The notes under the pieces are model-generated. The model worked only from the letters and a program-made list of their open reading frames with translations, searched no databases and was not told the DNA's origin. Below, one piece after another: positions 18,314-28,035 of a stretch of 64,000 nucleotides of DNA. The stretch is from Nocardioides jiangsuensis (lineage in GTDB: Bacteria > Actinomycetota > Actinomycetes > Propionibacteriales > Nocardioidaceae). Both the position numbers and the translations under genes were made by a program. Positions within the stretch are counted from its first letter, which is position 1. The number at the start of each line of letters is the position of its first letter. The DNA lies in NCBI RefSeq assembly GCF_019679455.1, contig NZ_JAIEZQ010000003.1, positions 434,001 through 498,000 on the forward strand. Direction: 5' to 3'.

Positions 18314-19272
18314 TCCGCGCTCTTCCGCGCCGCCCAGGCGCCGGCCACCATGTCGGTGAGGGTGTGCCGCATCTTCCAGTCGAGGTCGCGGGCCGCGAGC
18401 TCGCCGGTGGCCACGATCCGGTCCGGGTCGCCCGGCCGGCGCGGCGCGATCTCGGGGTCGAACGCGATCCCGGTCACCGCGGCCATCGCGTCCATGATCT
18501 CGCGGACCGAGCTGCCGGTCCCGCTGCCGAGGTTGTACGCCGGCGCCAGGGACGTCCCGTCCTCGAGCGCCCGCGCCGCCACCACGTGGGAGTGCGCGAG
18601 GTCGGCCACGTGCACGTAGTCGCGCACGCAGGTGCCGTCGGGGGTGGCGTAGTCCTCGCCGTTGATGCGCGGCGTACGACCGGAGAGGAGCGCCTCGAAC
18701 ACCAGCGGAAACAGGTTGTGCGGGCTGCTGTCGTAGATCGCCGGGTCGCCGGAGCCGACCACGTTGAAGTAGCGCAGCGAGGTGTGCCGAAGGCCGACCG
18801 CGGTCGCCTGGTCGGCCAGCAGCCACTCGCCGACGAGCTTCGACTGGCCGTACGGCGACTGGGGTGCGAGCGGCGTGTCCTCGGTGACGAGCTCCTCGTC
18901 GGGGGTGCCGTACACCGACGCGCTGGACGAGAAGACCGCGTGCTGCACACCGGCCTCCTCCATCGCGCGCAGCACGCTCACCGTGCCGGTGACGTTCTGG
19001 TCGAAGGTGTGCAGCGGCCGCTGGACCGACACCCCGGCGTACTTGAAGCCGGCCACGTGCACCACGCCGGTGACCGCGTGCTCGCGCAGCGTGCGCCGGA
19101 CCAGGTCGGTGTCGAGGATGCTGCCCCGGACGAACGGGGTGCCCTCGGGGACGAAGCCGGCGTGACCGCTCGACAGGTCGTCGAGGACGACGGCCCCGAT
19201 CCCCACCTCGGCGAAGGCCCGGACGACGTGCGCGCCGATGTAGCCCGCGCCACCGGTCACCAGCCAGGTCAC
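18310..19272 (-). CDS. galE: UDP-glucose 4-epimerase family protein (first copy)
   Basis: A 320-aa extended SDR that interconverts UDP-glucose and UDP-galactose or related sugars. It has GGAGYIG at the N-terminus, the catalytic SSSASVYG, and Y-x3-K in SPYGQSKL. It also has the GalE-type LRYFNVVGSGDPAIYDSSPHNLFPLV and RDYVHVADLA. The GTG at 19272 overlaps the stop of the upstream epimerase by 4 nt, so the two are coupled. The exact nucleotide sugar cannot be read from the sequence. Confidence 0.88.
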   Translation of the reverse strand: MTWLVTGGAGYIGAHVVRAFAEVGIGAVVLDDLSSGHAGFVPEGTPFVRGSILDTDLVRRTLREHAVTGVVHVAGFKYAGVSVQRPLHTFDQNVTGTVSVLRAMEEAGVQHAVFSSSASVYGTPDEELVTEDTPLAPQSPYGQSKLVGEWLLADQATAVGLRHTSLRYFNVVGSGDPAIYDSSPHNLFPLVFEALLSGRTPRINGEDYATPDGTCVRDYVHVADLAHSHVVAARALEDGTSLAPAYNLGSGTGSSVREIMDAMAAVTGIAFDPEIAPRRPGDPDRIVATGELAARDLDWKMRHTLTDMVAGAWAARKSAE

Positions 19273-20273
19273 GGGTACCCCAGGACGGACTCGCGCTTCG
19301 CGCTCCACGCGAGCGCCGAGGCGATCGCGTCCTCCATGCTCAGCGAGGAGGTCCAGCCCAGGACCTCGCGGGCCTTGTCCACGTTGGCGAAGGCGCCGAC
19401 GGCGTCACCGGGGCGGGGCGGCGCCTCGCGCAGCGGCACCGGTCGGGCGAAGACCTTCTCGAAGGCGGCGACGAGCTCCCGCACGGTGACGCCCGCGCCG
19501 GTGCCCACGTTGATCACCGTGCTCGGGGCGTCGACGGTGGCGAGCACGTCGTCGAACCGCTCCACGGCCTGCACATGCGCCTGCGCGAGGTCCCACACGT
19601 GGATGTAGTCGCGGATCCCCGTGCCGTCGCGGGTCGGGTGCTCGGTGCCGGTGATCGTGAACGCGTCCTTCTGCCCCATCGCGGCCATCACCAGCTGGCC
19701 GAGGACGTGGGAGGGCTCGCGGGCGTAGATCCCGGACTCGAGGTCGGGGTCGGAGCCGATCGGGTTGAAGTAGCGCAGCATGATCGCCCGCAGGTCGGTG
19801 GCGGCCGCCATGTCGGTCAGCGCCATCTCCATGACCCGCTTGGTCCGGGCGTACGGCGACGGCGGGTCGAGCGGGGCGTTCTCGTCGACCTCGAAGTCGT
19901 CGACGGTGGCGTAGAGCGAGGCCGAGGAGGAGAACAGCACCCGTGGCTTGCCGAGCTTCACGAGCTGGTCGAACAGCTCGAGCGACTTCGTCACGTTGTC
20001 GCGGTAGTACTCGTAGGGCAGCTCGACCGACTCCGGGACCACGATCCGGGCAGCCATGTGGATCGTGCAGTCGAGATCGGGGTGCTCCTCGACGATCCGG
20101 GCGAGCAGGCCGCGGTCGGCGATGTCGCCCTCGTAGAAGATGCGGTCCTTCACGAAGACGCGGGGGCCGGTGAGCAGGGAGTCGAGGATCACCGGGGTGT
20201 GCCCGGCCTCCTCGAGTGCCTTGGCCGTGGTCGATCCGAGGTAGCCGGCGCCGCCGGTGACGAGAACCTTCAT
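19269..20273 (-). CDS. NAD-dependent sugar epimerase, GalE-like (second copy)
   Basis: A 334-aa extended SDR, clearly paralogous to the neighbouring galE. It has MKVLVTGGAGYLGSTTA, SSSASLYA, Y-x3-K in SPYARTKR and RDYIHVWDLAQAHVQAVE. It differs from the other copy in the acceptor region (YFNPIGSDPDLESGIYAREP), so it may prefer a different UDP-sugar. The ATG at 20273 is first in the minus-strand run. A TAGGGT box predicts a start one nt upstream, so the operon would begin with a leaderless message. Confidence 0.82.
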   Translation of the reverse strand: MKVLVTGGAGYLGSTTAKALEEAGHTPVILDSLLTGPRVFVKDRIFYEGDIADRGLLARIVEEHPDLDCTIHMAARIVVPESVELPYEYYRDNVTKSLELFDQLVKLGKPRVLFSSSASLYATVDDFEVDENAPLDPPSPYARTKRVMEMALTDMAAATDLRAIMLRYFNPIGSDPDLESGIYAREPSHVLGQLVMAAMGQKDAFTITGTEHPTRDGTGIRDYIHVWDLAQAHVQAVERFDDVLATVDAPSTVINVGTGAGVTVRELVAAFEKVFARPVPLREAPPRPGDAVGAFANVDKAREVLGWTSSLSMEDAIASALAWSAKRESVLGYP

Positions 20274-20280
20274 GGCCCCG

Positions 20281-20286
20281 ACCCTA
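20281..20286 (-). promoter_or_regulatory. -10 box TAGGGT of the epimerase operon
   Basis: Read on the minus strand, the predicted start is 20274, one nt before the ATG at 20273. Confidence 0.5.
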
Positions 20287-20296
20287 GTGGGGTGGT

Positions 20297-20327
20297 TTGA
20301 AAATGTGTGGCAAGGGATACCAGTACT
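20297..20327 (+). promoter_or_regulatory. Possible promoter of the symporter gene
   Basis: TTGAAA at 20297-20302 lies in an AT-richer patch, with AGTACT at 20322-20327 after 19 bp. The spacing is long and the -10 poor, so this is weak. It would give a leader of about 70 nt before the GTG at 20402. Confidence 0.3.
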
Positions 20328-20401
20328 CACGGGCCTGGTTACGGCCGCGTGACCACCGGGTAACGTGCCGCCGGTCCTGAACACATCTATCGGGAGGCAC
20401 C

Positions 20402-22093
20402 GTGGTTCTCGCGGCCGGTGACCAGCTGAGGCTCGACGCAAACTGGGTCGACTACCTGTTGGTGGCGCTCTACTTCATGTTCGTGCTCGGCATCGGATTC
20501 GCTGCGAAGCGGTCCGTGTCGAGCAGCATCGACTTCTTCCTCTCCGGACGGTCCCTGCCCGCGTGGGTGACCGGTCTGGCCTTCATCTCGGCGAACCTCG
20601 GCGCGATCGAGATCATGGGCATGTCCGCGACCGGTGCGGAGTTCGGCATGCCGACCATGCACTACTTCTGGATCGGCGCGATCCCGGCCATGCTGTTCCT
20701 CGGCGTGGTGATGATGCCGTTCTACTACGGCTCCAAGGTCCGCAGCGTGCCGGAGTTCATGCGGCGACGGTTCGGCACCGGGGCCCACCTGGTCAACGCG
20801 GTGAGCTTCGCGCTCGCGCAGGTGCTGATCGCGGGCGTGAACCTGTTCCTGCTCGCCAGCGTGGTCAACGCGCTGCTCGGCTGGCCGCTGTGGGTCTCAC
20901 TGGTGATCGCCGCCGCGGTGGTGCTGTCCTACACCGCGCTCGGCGGGCTGTCCGCCGCGATCTACAACGAGGTGCTCCAGTTCTTCGTGATCGTCGCCGC
21001 GCTGCTGCCGCTGACCCTGATCGGTCTGAACAAGGTCGGCGGCTACGAGGGTCTGAAGGAGAAGGTGACCGCGGGCCCGAGCGGCGGAGCGGACCTGTCC
21101 TCCTGGCCGGGCCAGGCACTGTCGGGCTTCGACTCGCCGCTGCTGTCGGTGATCGGCATCGTCCTCGGCCTCGGCTTCGTGCTCTCCTTCGGCTACTGGA
21201 CCACCAACTTCGTCGAGGTGCAGCGCGCGATGGCGTCGGAGTCGATGTCCGCGGCGCAGCGCACCCCGATCATCGGTGCCTTCCCGAAGATGTTCATCCC
21301 GTTCATCGTGGTGATCCCCGGCATGATCGCCGCGGTCACCGTCAACGAGCTGGCCACCTTCAAGGAGAACGGCGGCACGGGGGGCTCGGTCGACTACAAC
21401 GACGCGCTACTGCTGCTGATGCGTGACCTGCTGCCCAACGGCATGCTGGGTCTCGCGATCGCCGGTCTGCTGGCGTCGTTCATGGCCGGCATGGCCGCGA
21501 ACATCTCGGCGTTCAACACCGTGTTCAGCTACGACCTGTGGGAGCAGTACGTCGTCAAGGACCGCGAGGACTCCTACTACCTCCAGGTCGGCCGCGTGGT
21601 CACGGTGGCCGCCACGGTCCTCGCGATCGGTACGGCGTTCCTCGCCGCGGGCTACGCCAACCTGATGACCTACCTGCAGACGCTGTTCGGCTTCTTCAAC
21701 GCGCCGCTGTTCGCCACGTTCATCCTCGGTATGTTCTGGAAGCGGATGACCCCGACCGCCGGCTGGATGGGTCTGGTGTCCGGCACCGCGGCCGCGGTCA
21801 CGGTCTGGCTGCTCAGCGGGGACGTCCTGGGCGTGATCGGCATCGAGGGCCAGGGCGGTGCGTTCGTCGCCGCCGGCGCCGCGTTCGCGGTGGACATCGT
21901 GGTCAGCGTCGCCGTGAGCCTGATGACCAAGCCGCGGGAGTACGGCGAGCTGAAGGGGCTGGTCTGGTCCCTGACGCCCAAGGAGTCGTTCCAGGACGAG
22001 CACCCGTCGCGGCTGTCGTGGTACCAGAACCCGAACAAGCTCGCGGGCCTGGCGCTGGCCATGGTCATCGTCCTCAACTTCATCTTCGCCTGA
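20402..22093 (+). CDS. Sodium:solute symporter family protein
   Basis: A 563-aa SSS-family transporter with about 14 membrane segments. Marks include DFFLSGRSLPAWVTGLAFIS near residue 40, where the family has its signature, and GFGYWTT-like LSFGYWTTNFVEVQRAMAS. The substrate is unknown; the first half resembles the sugar/inositol branch more than the proline branch, but that is a soft inference. The GTG at 20402 follows GGGAGG at 20392-20397. A small membrane protein follows 26 bp later, as often seen with such carriers. Confidence 0.88.
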   Translation: MVLAAGDQLRLDANWVDYLLVALYFMFVLGIGFAAKRSVSSSIDFFLSGRSLPAWVTGLAFISANLGAIEIMGMSATGAEFGMPTMHYFWIGAIPAMLFLGVVMMPFYYGSKVRSVPEFMRRRFGTGAHLVNAVSFALAQVLIAGVNLFLLASVVNALLGWPLWVSLVIAAAVVLSYTALGGLSAAIYNEVLQFFVIVAALLPLTLIGLNKVGGYEGLKEKVTAGPSGGADLSSWPGQALSGFDSPLLSVIGIVLGLGFVLSFGYWTTNFVEVQRAMASESMSAAQRTPIIGAFPKMFIPFIVVIPGMIAAVTVNELATFKENGGTGGSVDYNDALLLLMRDLLPNGMLGLAIAGLLASFMAGMAANISAFNTVFSYDLWEQYVVKDREDSYYLQVGRVVTVAATVLAIGTAFLAAGYANLMTYLQTLFGFFNAPLFATFILGMFWKRMTPTAGWMGLVSGTAAAVTVWLLSGDVLGVIGIEGQGGAFVAAGAAFAVDIVVSVAVSLMTKPREYGELKGLVWSLTPKESFQDEHPSRLSWYQNPNKLAGLALAMVIVLNFIFA

Positions 22094-22119
22094 CCCGGCC
22101 GAGCCACCAGGAGACCGAC

Positions 22120-22413
22120 ATGAGCAAGCACGACACCACGGCCGGCAGGTCCCCGCACCGGGCCGGCGCGTTCGACATCCGCACGTTCATCGCGATGCTG
22201 ATCGGCCTGTACGGGCTGGTCCTGGTCGTCACCGGGCTGGTCTCGACCAGCGCCGCCGACCTGGAGAAGGCCGGCGGGGTGAACGTCAACCTGTGGACCG
22301 GGATCGGCCTGCTGGTCGTCGCGGCCCTCTTCCAGGGCTGGGCGATGCTCCGCCCGCTCGTCGTACCCGAGGACTTCGACGGGCGCGAGGACGACCAGCA
22401 CGGCGCCGGCTGA
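22120..22413 (+). CDS. Small two-pass membrane protein downstream of symporter
   Basis: A 97-aa protein with two membrane segments (FIAMLIGLYGLVLVVTGLVS and LWTGIGLLVVAALFQGWAML) and a short acidic tail. The ATG at 22120 follows AGGAGA at 22109-22114. The order symporter then small two-pass protein suggests an accessory subunit, but no motif proves it. Confidence 0.75.
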   Translation: MSKHDTTAGRSPHRAGAFDIRTFIAMLIGLYGLVLVVTGLVSTSAADLEKAGGVNVNLWTGIGLLVVAALFQGWAMLRPLVVPEDFDGREDDQHGAG

Positions 22414-22434
22414 CCGAGCCCGCGCGAGCTGCCC

Positions 22435-22476
22435 ACTGACCTGGCTCAGGCCCTTCGGTGCCGGAGCCAGGTCAGT
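22435..22476 (+). terminator. Hairpin terminator after the symporter operon
   Basis: A perfect 13-bp stem (22435-22447 with 22464-22476), extended by an inner GGC/GCC stem. No T-tract follows. It separates the symporter pair from the leuS leader. Confidence 0.7.
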
Positions 22477-22553
22477 GCTGGTCGCGGGCCGGTTCGCGGG
22501 CCTGTTCGGCGGGCGGACGCACCGGGCACCGGACCGCGGTCCCTCCGCTGCGG

Positions 22554-22559
22554 TACCAT
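22554..22559 (+). promoter_or_regulatory. -10 box TACCAT of the leuS leader
   Basis: The predicted transcript start is base 22566, the G of the leader peptide GTG. No strong -35 is visible 17 bp upstream (GGACCG at 22531-22536). Confidence 0.55.
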
Positions 22560-22565
22560 GAGCCC

Positions 22566-22601
22566 GTGCGGAAGACTCTTCTTCTTAGTCAGCCGCGTTG
22601 A
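22566..22601 (+). CDS. Leucine leader peptide of leuS
   Basis: An 11-codon reading frame, MRKTLLLSQPR, with three consecutive CTT leucine codons at 22578-22586. CTT is rare in this GC-rich genome, where CTC and CTG dominate, so translation here should be sensitive to charged tRNA-Leu. The frame ends in TGA at 22599-22601, inside the first arm of a hairpin, 24 bp before an intrinsic terminator that precedes leuS. This is the layout of amino-acid leader-peptide attenuation. Confidence 0.75.
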   Translation: MRKTLLLSQPR

Positions 22602-22623
22602 CCACGATCCACGTCAGCGCGGC
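22592..22623 (+). promoter_or_regulatory. Leader hairpin between peptide and terminator
   Basis: An 11-bp stem (22592-22602 with 22613-22623, one G-U pair) with a 10-nt loop. The leader stop codon lies in its 5' arm. A ribosome stalled on the Leu codons should leave most of it free, while one at the stop codon would open it. How it influences the adjacent terminator is not evident from pairing alone. Confidence 0.6.
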
Positions 22624-22625
22624 TA

Positions 22626-22650
22626 CCCCTCATGCCTGAGGGGTTTTTTT
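22626..22650 (+). terminator. Attenuator terminator of leuS
   Basis: Stem CCCCTCA/TGAGGGG (22626-22632 with 22637-22643), a 4-nt loop and seven T residues at 22644-22650. It is a textbook intrinsic terminator placed 81 bp before the leuS ATG, so it must be read through for leuS expression. Confidence 0.9.
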
Positions 22651-22730
22651 ATGCCCCGCCGTGAACCGCGGGCCCGGGGCCGGGAGAGGACCACGACGAC
22701 CAGCACGCCGCGACAGGAAGACGAAGACCG

Positions 22731-25235
<2,505 letters not shown>

Positions 25236-25247
25236 CCCCTCACGAAC

Positions 25248-25292
25248 AACCGGGTCGATCTCCTGCACGTGGTGCGGGTGATCGACCCGGTT
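25248..25292. terminator. Bidirectional hairpin between leuS and convergent gene
   Basis: A perfect 13-bp stem (25248-25260 with 25280-25292) with a 19-nt loop between two convergent genes. Confidence 0.7.
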
Positions 25293-25319
25293 GCGTGAAC
25301 GGGGCGCGTGGCTGTCTCG

Positions 25320-25967
25320 TCAGAGGCCGGCGAGGGCCTCGGCGACGGGGGTCTGGCCGGTGAGGACGGTGAACTGCCTGCGGATCGTCGCGGGGTTCCC
25401 GAGGGCGGCGAGGAGGACGGCGGCGACGTCCTCGCGGGGGATCTCCCGCGGGTCCGACCCGGGGTCGAGCGAGATGCTGCCGGTGCCCTCGTCGTCGGTG
25501 AGCCGGCCGGGCCGGACGATGGTCCAGTCGAGGTCACGTCCGCGCAGGTCCTCGTCGGCCGCGGCCTTGGCCCGCAGGTACACCTGGAAGACCTGGTCGC
25601 TGTCGGGGTCGGCCTGGTCGGTGCCCATCGAGGAGACCATCAGGTAGCGCCGTACGCCCGCCTGCTCCGCGGCGTCGGCCAGCAGCGCAGCGGCAGCGCG
25701 GTCCACGGTGTCCTTGCGTGCGGCGCCGCTGTTAGGGCCACCTCCGGCGGCGAAGACCACCGCGTCGGCGCCGGAGACGACGGCGGCGACGTCCGCGGCC
25801 GAGGCCTGCTCGAGGTCGAGTACGACGCCCCGGGCACCGACCTTCTCGAGGTCGGGGACGTGGTCGGGGTTGCGGACCAGGCCGACGGCCTCGTGACCCG
25901 CCTCGGCGAGCTGCCGCTCGAGCCGCAGGGCGATCTGGCCGTGTCCGCCGGCGATGACGACGCGCAT
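25320..25967 (-). CDS. NAD(P)H-binding atypical SDR
   Basis: A 215-aa protein of the NmrA/NAD(P)-binding type. It starts MRVVIAGGHGQIALRL, a Rossmann motif with GGHGQIA, followed by LVRNPDHVPDLEKVGARGVV, VVFAAGGGPNSGAARKDTVD and YLMVSSMGTDQAD. This layout matches YhfK/YwnB-like proteins that bind NADP. The reaction is unknown. It is convergent with leuS and divergent from degV. Confidence 0.82.
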   Translation of the reverse strand: MRVVIAGGHGQIALRLERQLAEAGHEAVGLVRNPDHVPDLEKVGARGVVLDLEQASAADVAAVVSGADAVVFAAGGGPNSGAARKDTVDRAAAALLADAAEQAGVRRYLMVSSMGTDQADPDSDQVFQVYLRAKAAADEDLRGRDLDWTIVRPGRLTDDEGTGSISLDPGSDPREIPREDVAAVLLAALGNPATIRRQFTVLTGQTPVAEALAGL

Positions 25968-26066
25968 GTGCTTCCTTCCGTCGGGGGTCGTGGACGGGGG
26001 AGTACCCCTGTCCCGGGCACAACACGTCCGGGACGCGGACGATTCCGTCAGCACCTGACCGACCGG

Positions 26067-26072
26067 TAACCT
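26067..26072 (+). promoter_or_regulatory. -10 box TAACCT of degV
   Basis: The predicted start is 26079, exactly the A of the degV ATG. Confidence 0.5.
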
Positions 26073-26078
26073 TCCCGC

Positions 26079-26945
26079 ATGCCCCGCACCGCCCTCGTCA
26101 CCGACTCGACGGCCTCGCTGCCGCCCGAGGTCGCTGCCGAGCACGGCATCACCGTGGTCCCGCTGCAGGTGGTGATCGGCGCGCGCTGCTACGACGAGGG
26201 CGTCGACGGCGGTGCCAACGCCGGCACGGTGGCCGAGGCGCTGCGCACCTGGGTGCCGGTGAGCACCTCCCGCCCCACGCCCGCCGCCATGCTCGAGGCC
26301 TACGAGCGGGCGGCCGCCGAGGGTGCCACCGAGATCCTGTCCGTACACCTCTCCGGGGAGCTGAGCGGCACGGTCGAGTCCTCCCAGCTCGCGGCCAAGG
26401 AGTCGCCGGTGCCGGTGACCACGGTGGACTCCCGCCAGCTCGGGATGGCGACCGGCTTCGGGGTGCTCGCCGCCGCGGACGTCCTCGCGGCGGGCGGCAG
26501 CGCCGCGGAGGCGGCCGCGGTCGCGGAGAAGCGGACCAGCGGCACGACCTCGCTGTTCTACGTCGACACCCTGGAGTACCTGCGCCGCGGCGGCAGGATC
26601 GGCGCGGCCGCCGCGCTGCTCGGCTCCGCGCTGTCGGTGAAGCCGCTGCTCAAGCTCGAGGACGGCCGGATCGCCACGATCGAGAAGGTGCGTACGACGG
26701 GCCGGGCGCTGGGCCGGCTGGAGGAGCTCGCCGTCTCCGCCGCCGGGGACCAGAAGGTCGACCTGGCCGTGGCGCATCTCGCCAACCCCGAGCGCGCGGA
26801 GCTGCTCGCGGGCAACCTGCGCACCCGGCTCGCCTCCAACCTCGACGGCCGTGACGTCGTCGTGGGGGAGGTGGGCGCCGTGATCGGCGCCCACGTCGGG
26901 CCGGGCATGGTCGCGGTCGTCGTCTCGCCGCGCTGCGCCGACTGA
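26079..26945 (+). CDS. DegV family fatty-acid-binding protein
   Basis: A 288-aa protein of the DegV family, which binds fatty acids (the FakB group supplies them to the kinase FakA). It has the N-terminal TALVTDSTASLPPEVAAEHG, the ligand-site STSRPTPAAMLEAYERA, LSGTVESSQLAA and VDTLEYLRRGGRI. No fakA is present in the window. The ATG overlaps the predicted transcript start, suggesting a leaderless mRNA. It is followed by comEA after 90 bp, a common actinobacterial order. Confidence 0.93.
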   Translation: MPRTALVTDSTASLPPEVAAEHGITVVPLQVVIGARCYDEGVDGGANAGTVAEALRTWVPVSTSRPTPAAMLEAYERAAAEGATEILSVHLSGELSGTVESSQLAAKESPVPVTTVDSRQLGMATGFGVLAAADVLAAGGSAAEAAAVAEKRTSGTTSLFYVDTLEYLRRGGRIGAAAALLGSALSVKPLLKLEDGRIATIEKVRTTGRALGRLEELAVSAAGDQKVDLAVAHLANPERAELLAGNLRTRLASNLDGRDVVVGEVGAVIGAHVGPGMVAVVVSPRCAD

Positions 26946-27022
26946 GCCCGTCCCCGGGCCGGTCGGTGGACCGGCCGTCCACAGGTACGGCGGCGGGGCT
27001 GTCGCGGGCTGCCCGGGGCTCC

Positions 27023-27028
27023 TACGTT
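27023..27028 (+). promoter_or_regulatory. -10 box TACGTT of comEA
   Basis: The predicted start is 27035, one nt before the comEA ATG at 27036. Confidence 0.45.
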
Positions 27029-27035
27029 CGACCGC

Positions 27036-28022
27036 ATGCGTGGACGCCGAGCAGCCCAGGAGCAGGTCGCCGAGGTCGCCCGGTGGCGACTCGAGCTGCT
27101 GAGCGCCGAGCTCGCCACCCTGCGGGAGGCGACGACCCCGCACGAGGGCGTCCCCCGGCCCGTCGGCGACGATCCGGTGACCGCGGCCCGGCAGAGCGGC
27201 GACGTGGGGCCGGCGGCCGTCGAGTCGTGGGCGGAGCCGCTGGCGCCGGGGCGGCACGCCCGTCGGCCCCTGGGCCCGCTGGCCCGTGTGGGCGGGTGGC
27301 TGCACGACCAGCTGCCGCCGACGCTGCACGGGCGGGTGGCCCTCACCTCCGGGCATCTCGCCGTGGTCGCGCTGCTCGTCGGCGCCGGGCTGGCGCTGAC
27401 CGCGTGGTGGTCGGTGCGCGCCGACGGGGGTGAGCCGGTGCCCGCGCTCGCGCCCGCGGCGTCGCCGCAGGACGGGCTCGCGGTCGTGGACCCGTCGCCG
27501 GAGCCCCCGCCGACCTCGGGTCCGCTGACGAGCCCAGCCGCCTTCACCCCCGCCGCGGCGGCGGGGTCCGCGGCCGAGCCGGGTGCCGTCGTGGTCGTGG
27601 ACGTCACCGGCCGCGTCCGCCGGCCGGGGATCGTCACCCTGCCGGTCGGCGCGCGGGTGGTCGACGCCCTCGAGGAGGCCGGCGGTGCGCGCAGGGGCGT
27701 CGACCTGGTGCCGCTGAACCTGGCCCGCCTGCTGGTCGACGGCGAGCAGATCGTGGTCGGCGTCCCACCCGCGGCCGGGGTCGCCGCCCCCGCGGCGTCC
27801 GCCCCGACGGGGTCCTCCTCGGCGGCCGGCTCGATGGTGAACATCAACAGCGCGTCGGAGGTGGAGCTCGAGGAGCTGCCCGGCGTGGGCCCGGTGACGG
27901 CCGCGGCGATCGTGCAGTGGCGCACCGAGCACGGTGCGTTCACCGCGGTCGACGAGCTGCTCGAGGTGTCCGGGATCGGCGATGCCACCCTCGCCGAGAT
28001 GGCCCCCTACGTCACCCTCTGA
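27036..28022 (+). CDS. comEA: ComEA family DNA-binding protein
   Basis: A 328-aa membrane-anchored DNA receptor of the competence type. The first 100 residues are cytoplasmic and charged. One membrane segment follows near 112-130 (LAVVALLVGAGLALTAWW), then a Pro/Ala linker, an SLBB domain near 185-245 (VVVVDVTGRVRRPGIVTLPV), and a helix-hairpin-helix pair at the C-terminus (VNINSASEVELEELPGVGPV; FTAVDELLEVSGIGDATLAE). The long cytoplasmic N-terminus is a common actinobacterial trait. It is directly followed by comEC, its partner channel. Confidence 0.93.
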   Translation: MRGRRAAQEQVAEVARWRLELLSAELATLREATTPHEGVPRPVGDDPVTAARQSGDVGPAAVESWAEPLAPGRHARRPLGPLARVGGWLHDQLPPTLHGRVALTSGHLAVVALLVGAGLALTAWWSVRADGGEPVPALAPAASPQDGLAVVDPSPEPPPTSGPLTSPAAFTPAAAAGSAAEPGAVVVVDVTGRVRRPGIVTLPVGARVVDALEEAGGARRGVDLVPLNLARLLVDGEQIVVGVPPAAGVAAPAASAPTGSSSAAGSMVNINSASEVELEELPGVGPVTAAAIVQWRTEHGAFTAVDELLEVSGIGDATLAEMAPYVTL

Positions 28023-28035
28023 CGGGCGCGGACAG

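Noticed and set aside
27934-28035. Longer comEC start inside comEA
   Set aside because: The added residues mirror the comEA coding sequence in another frame and are not membrane-protein-like; the GTG at 28036 gives a normal ComEC.
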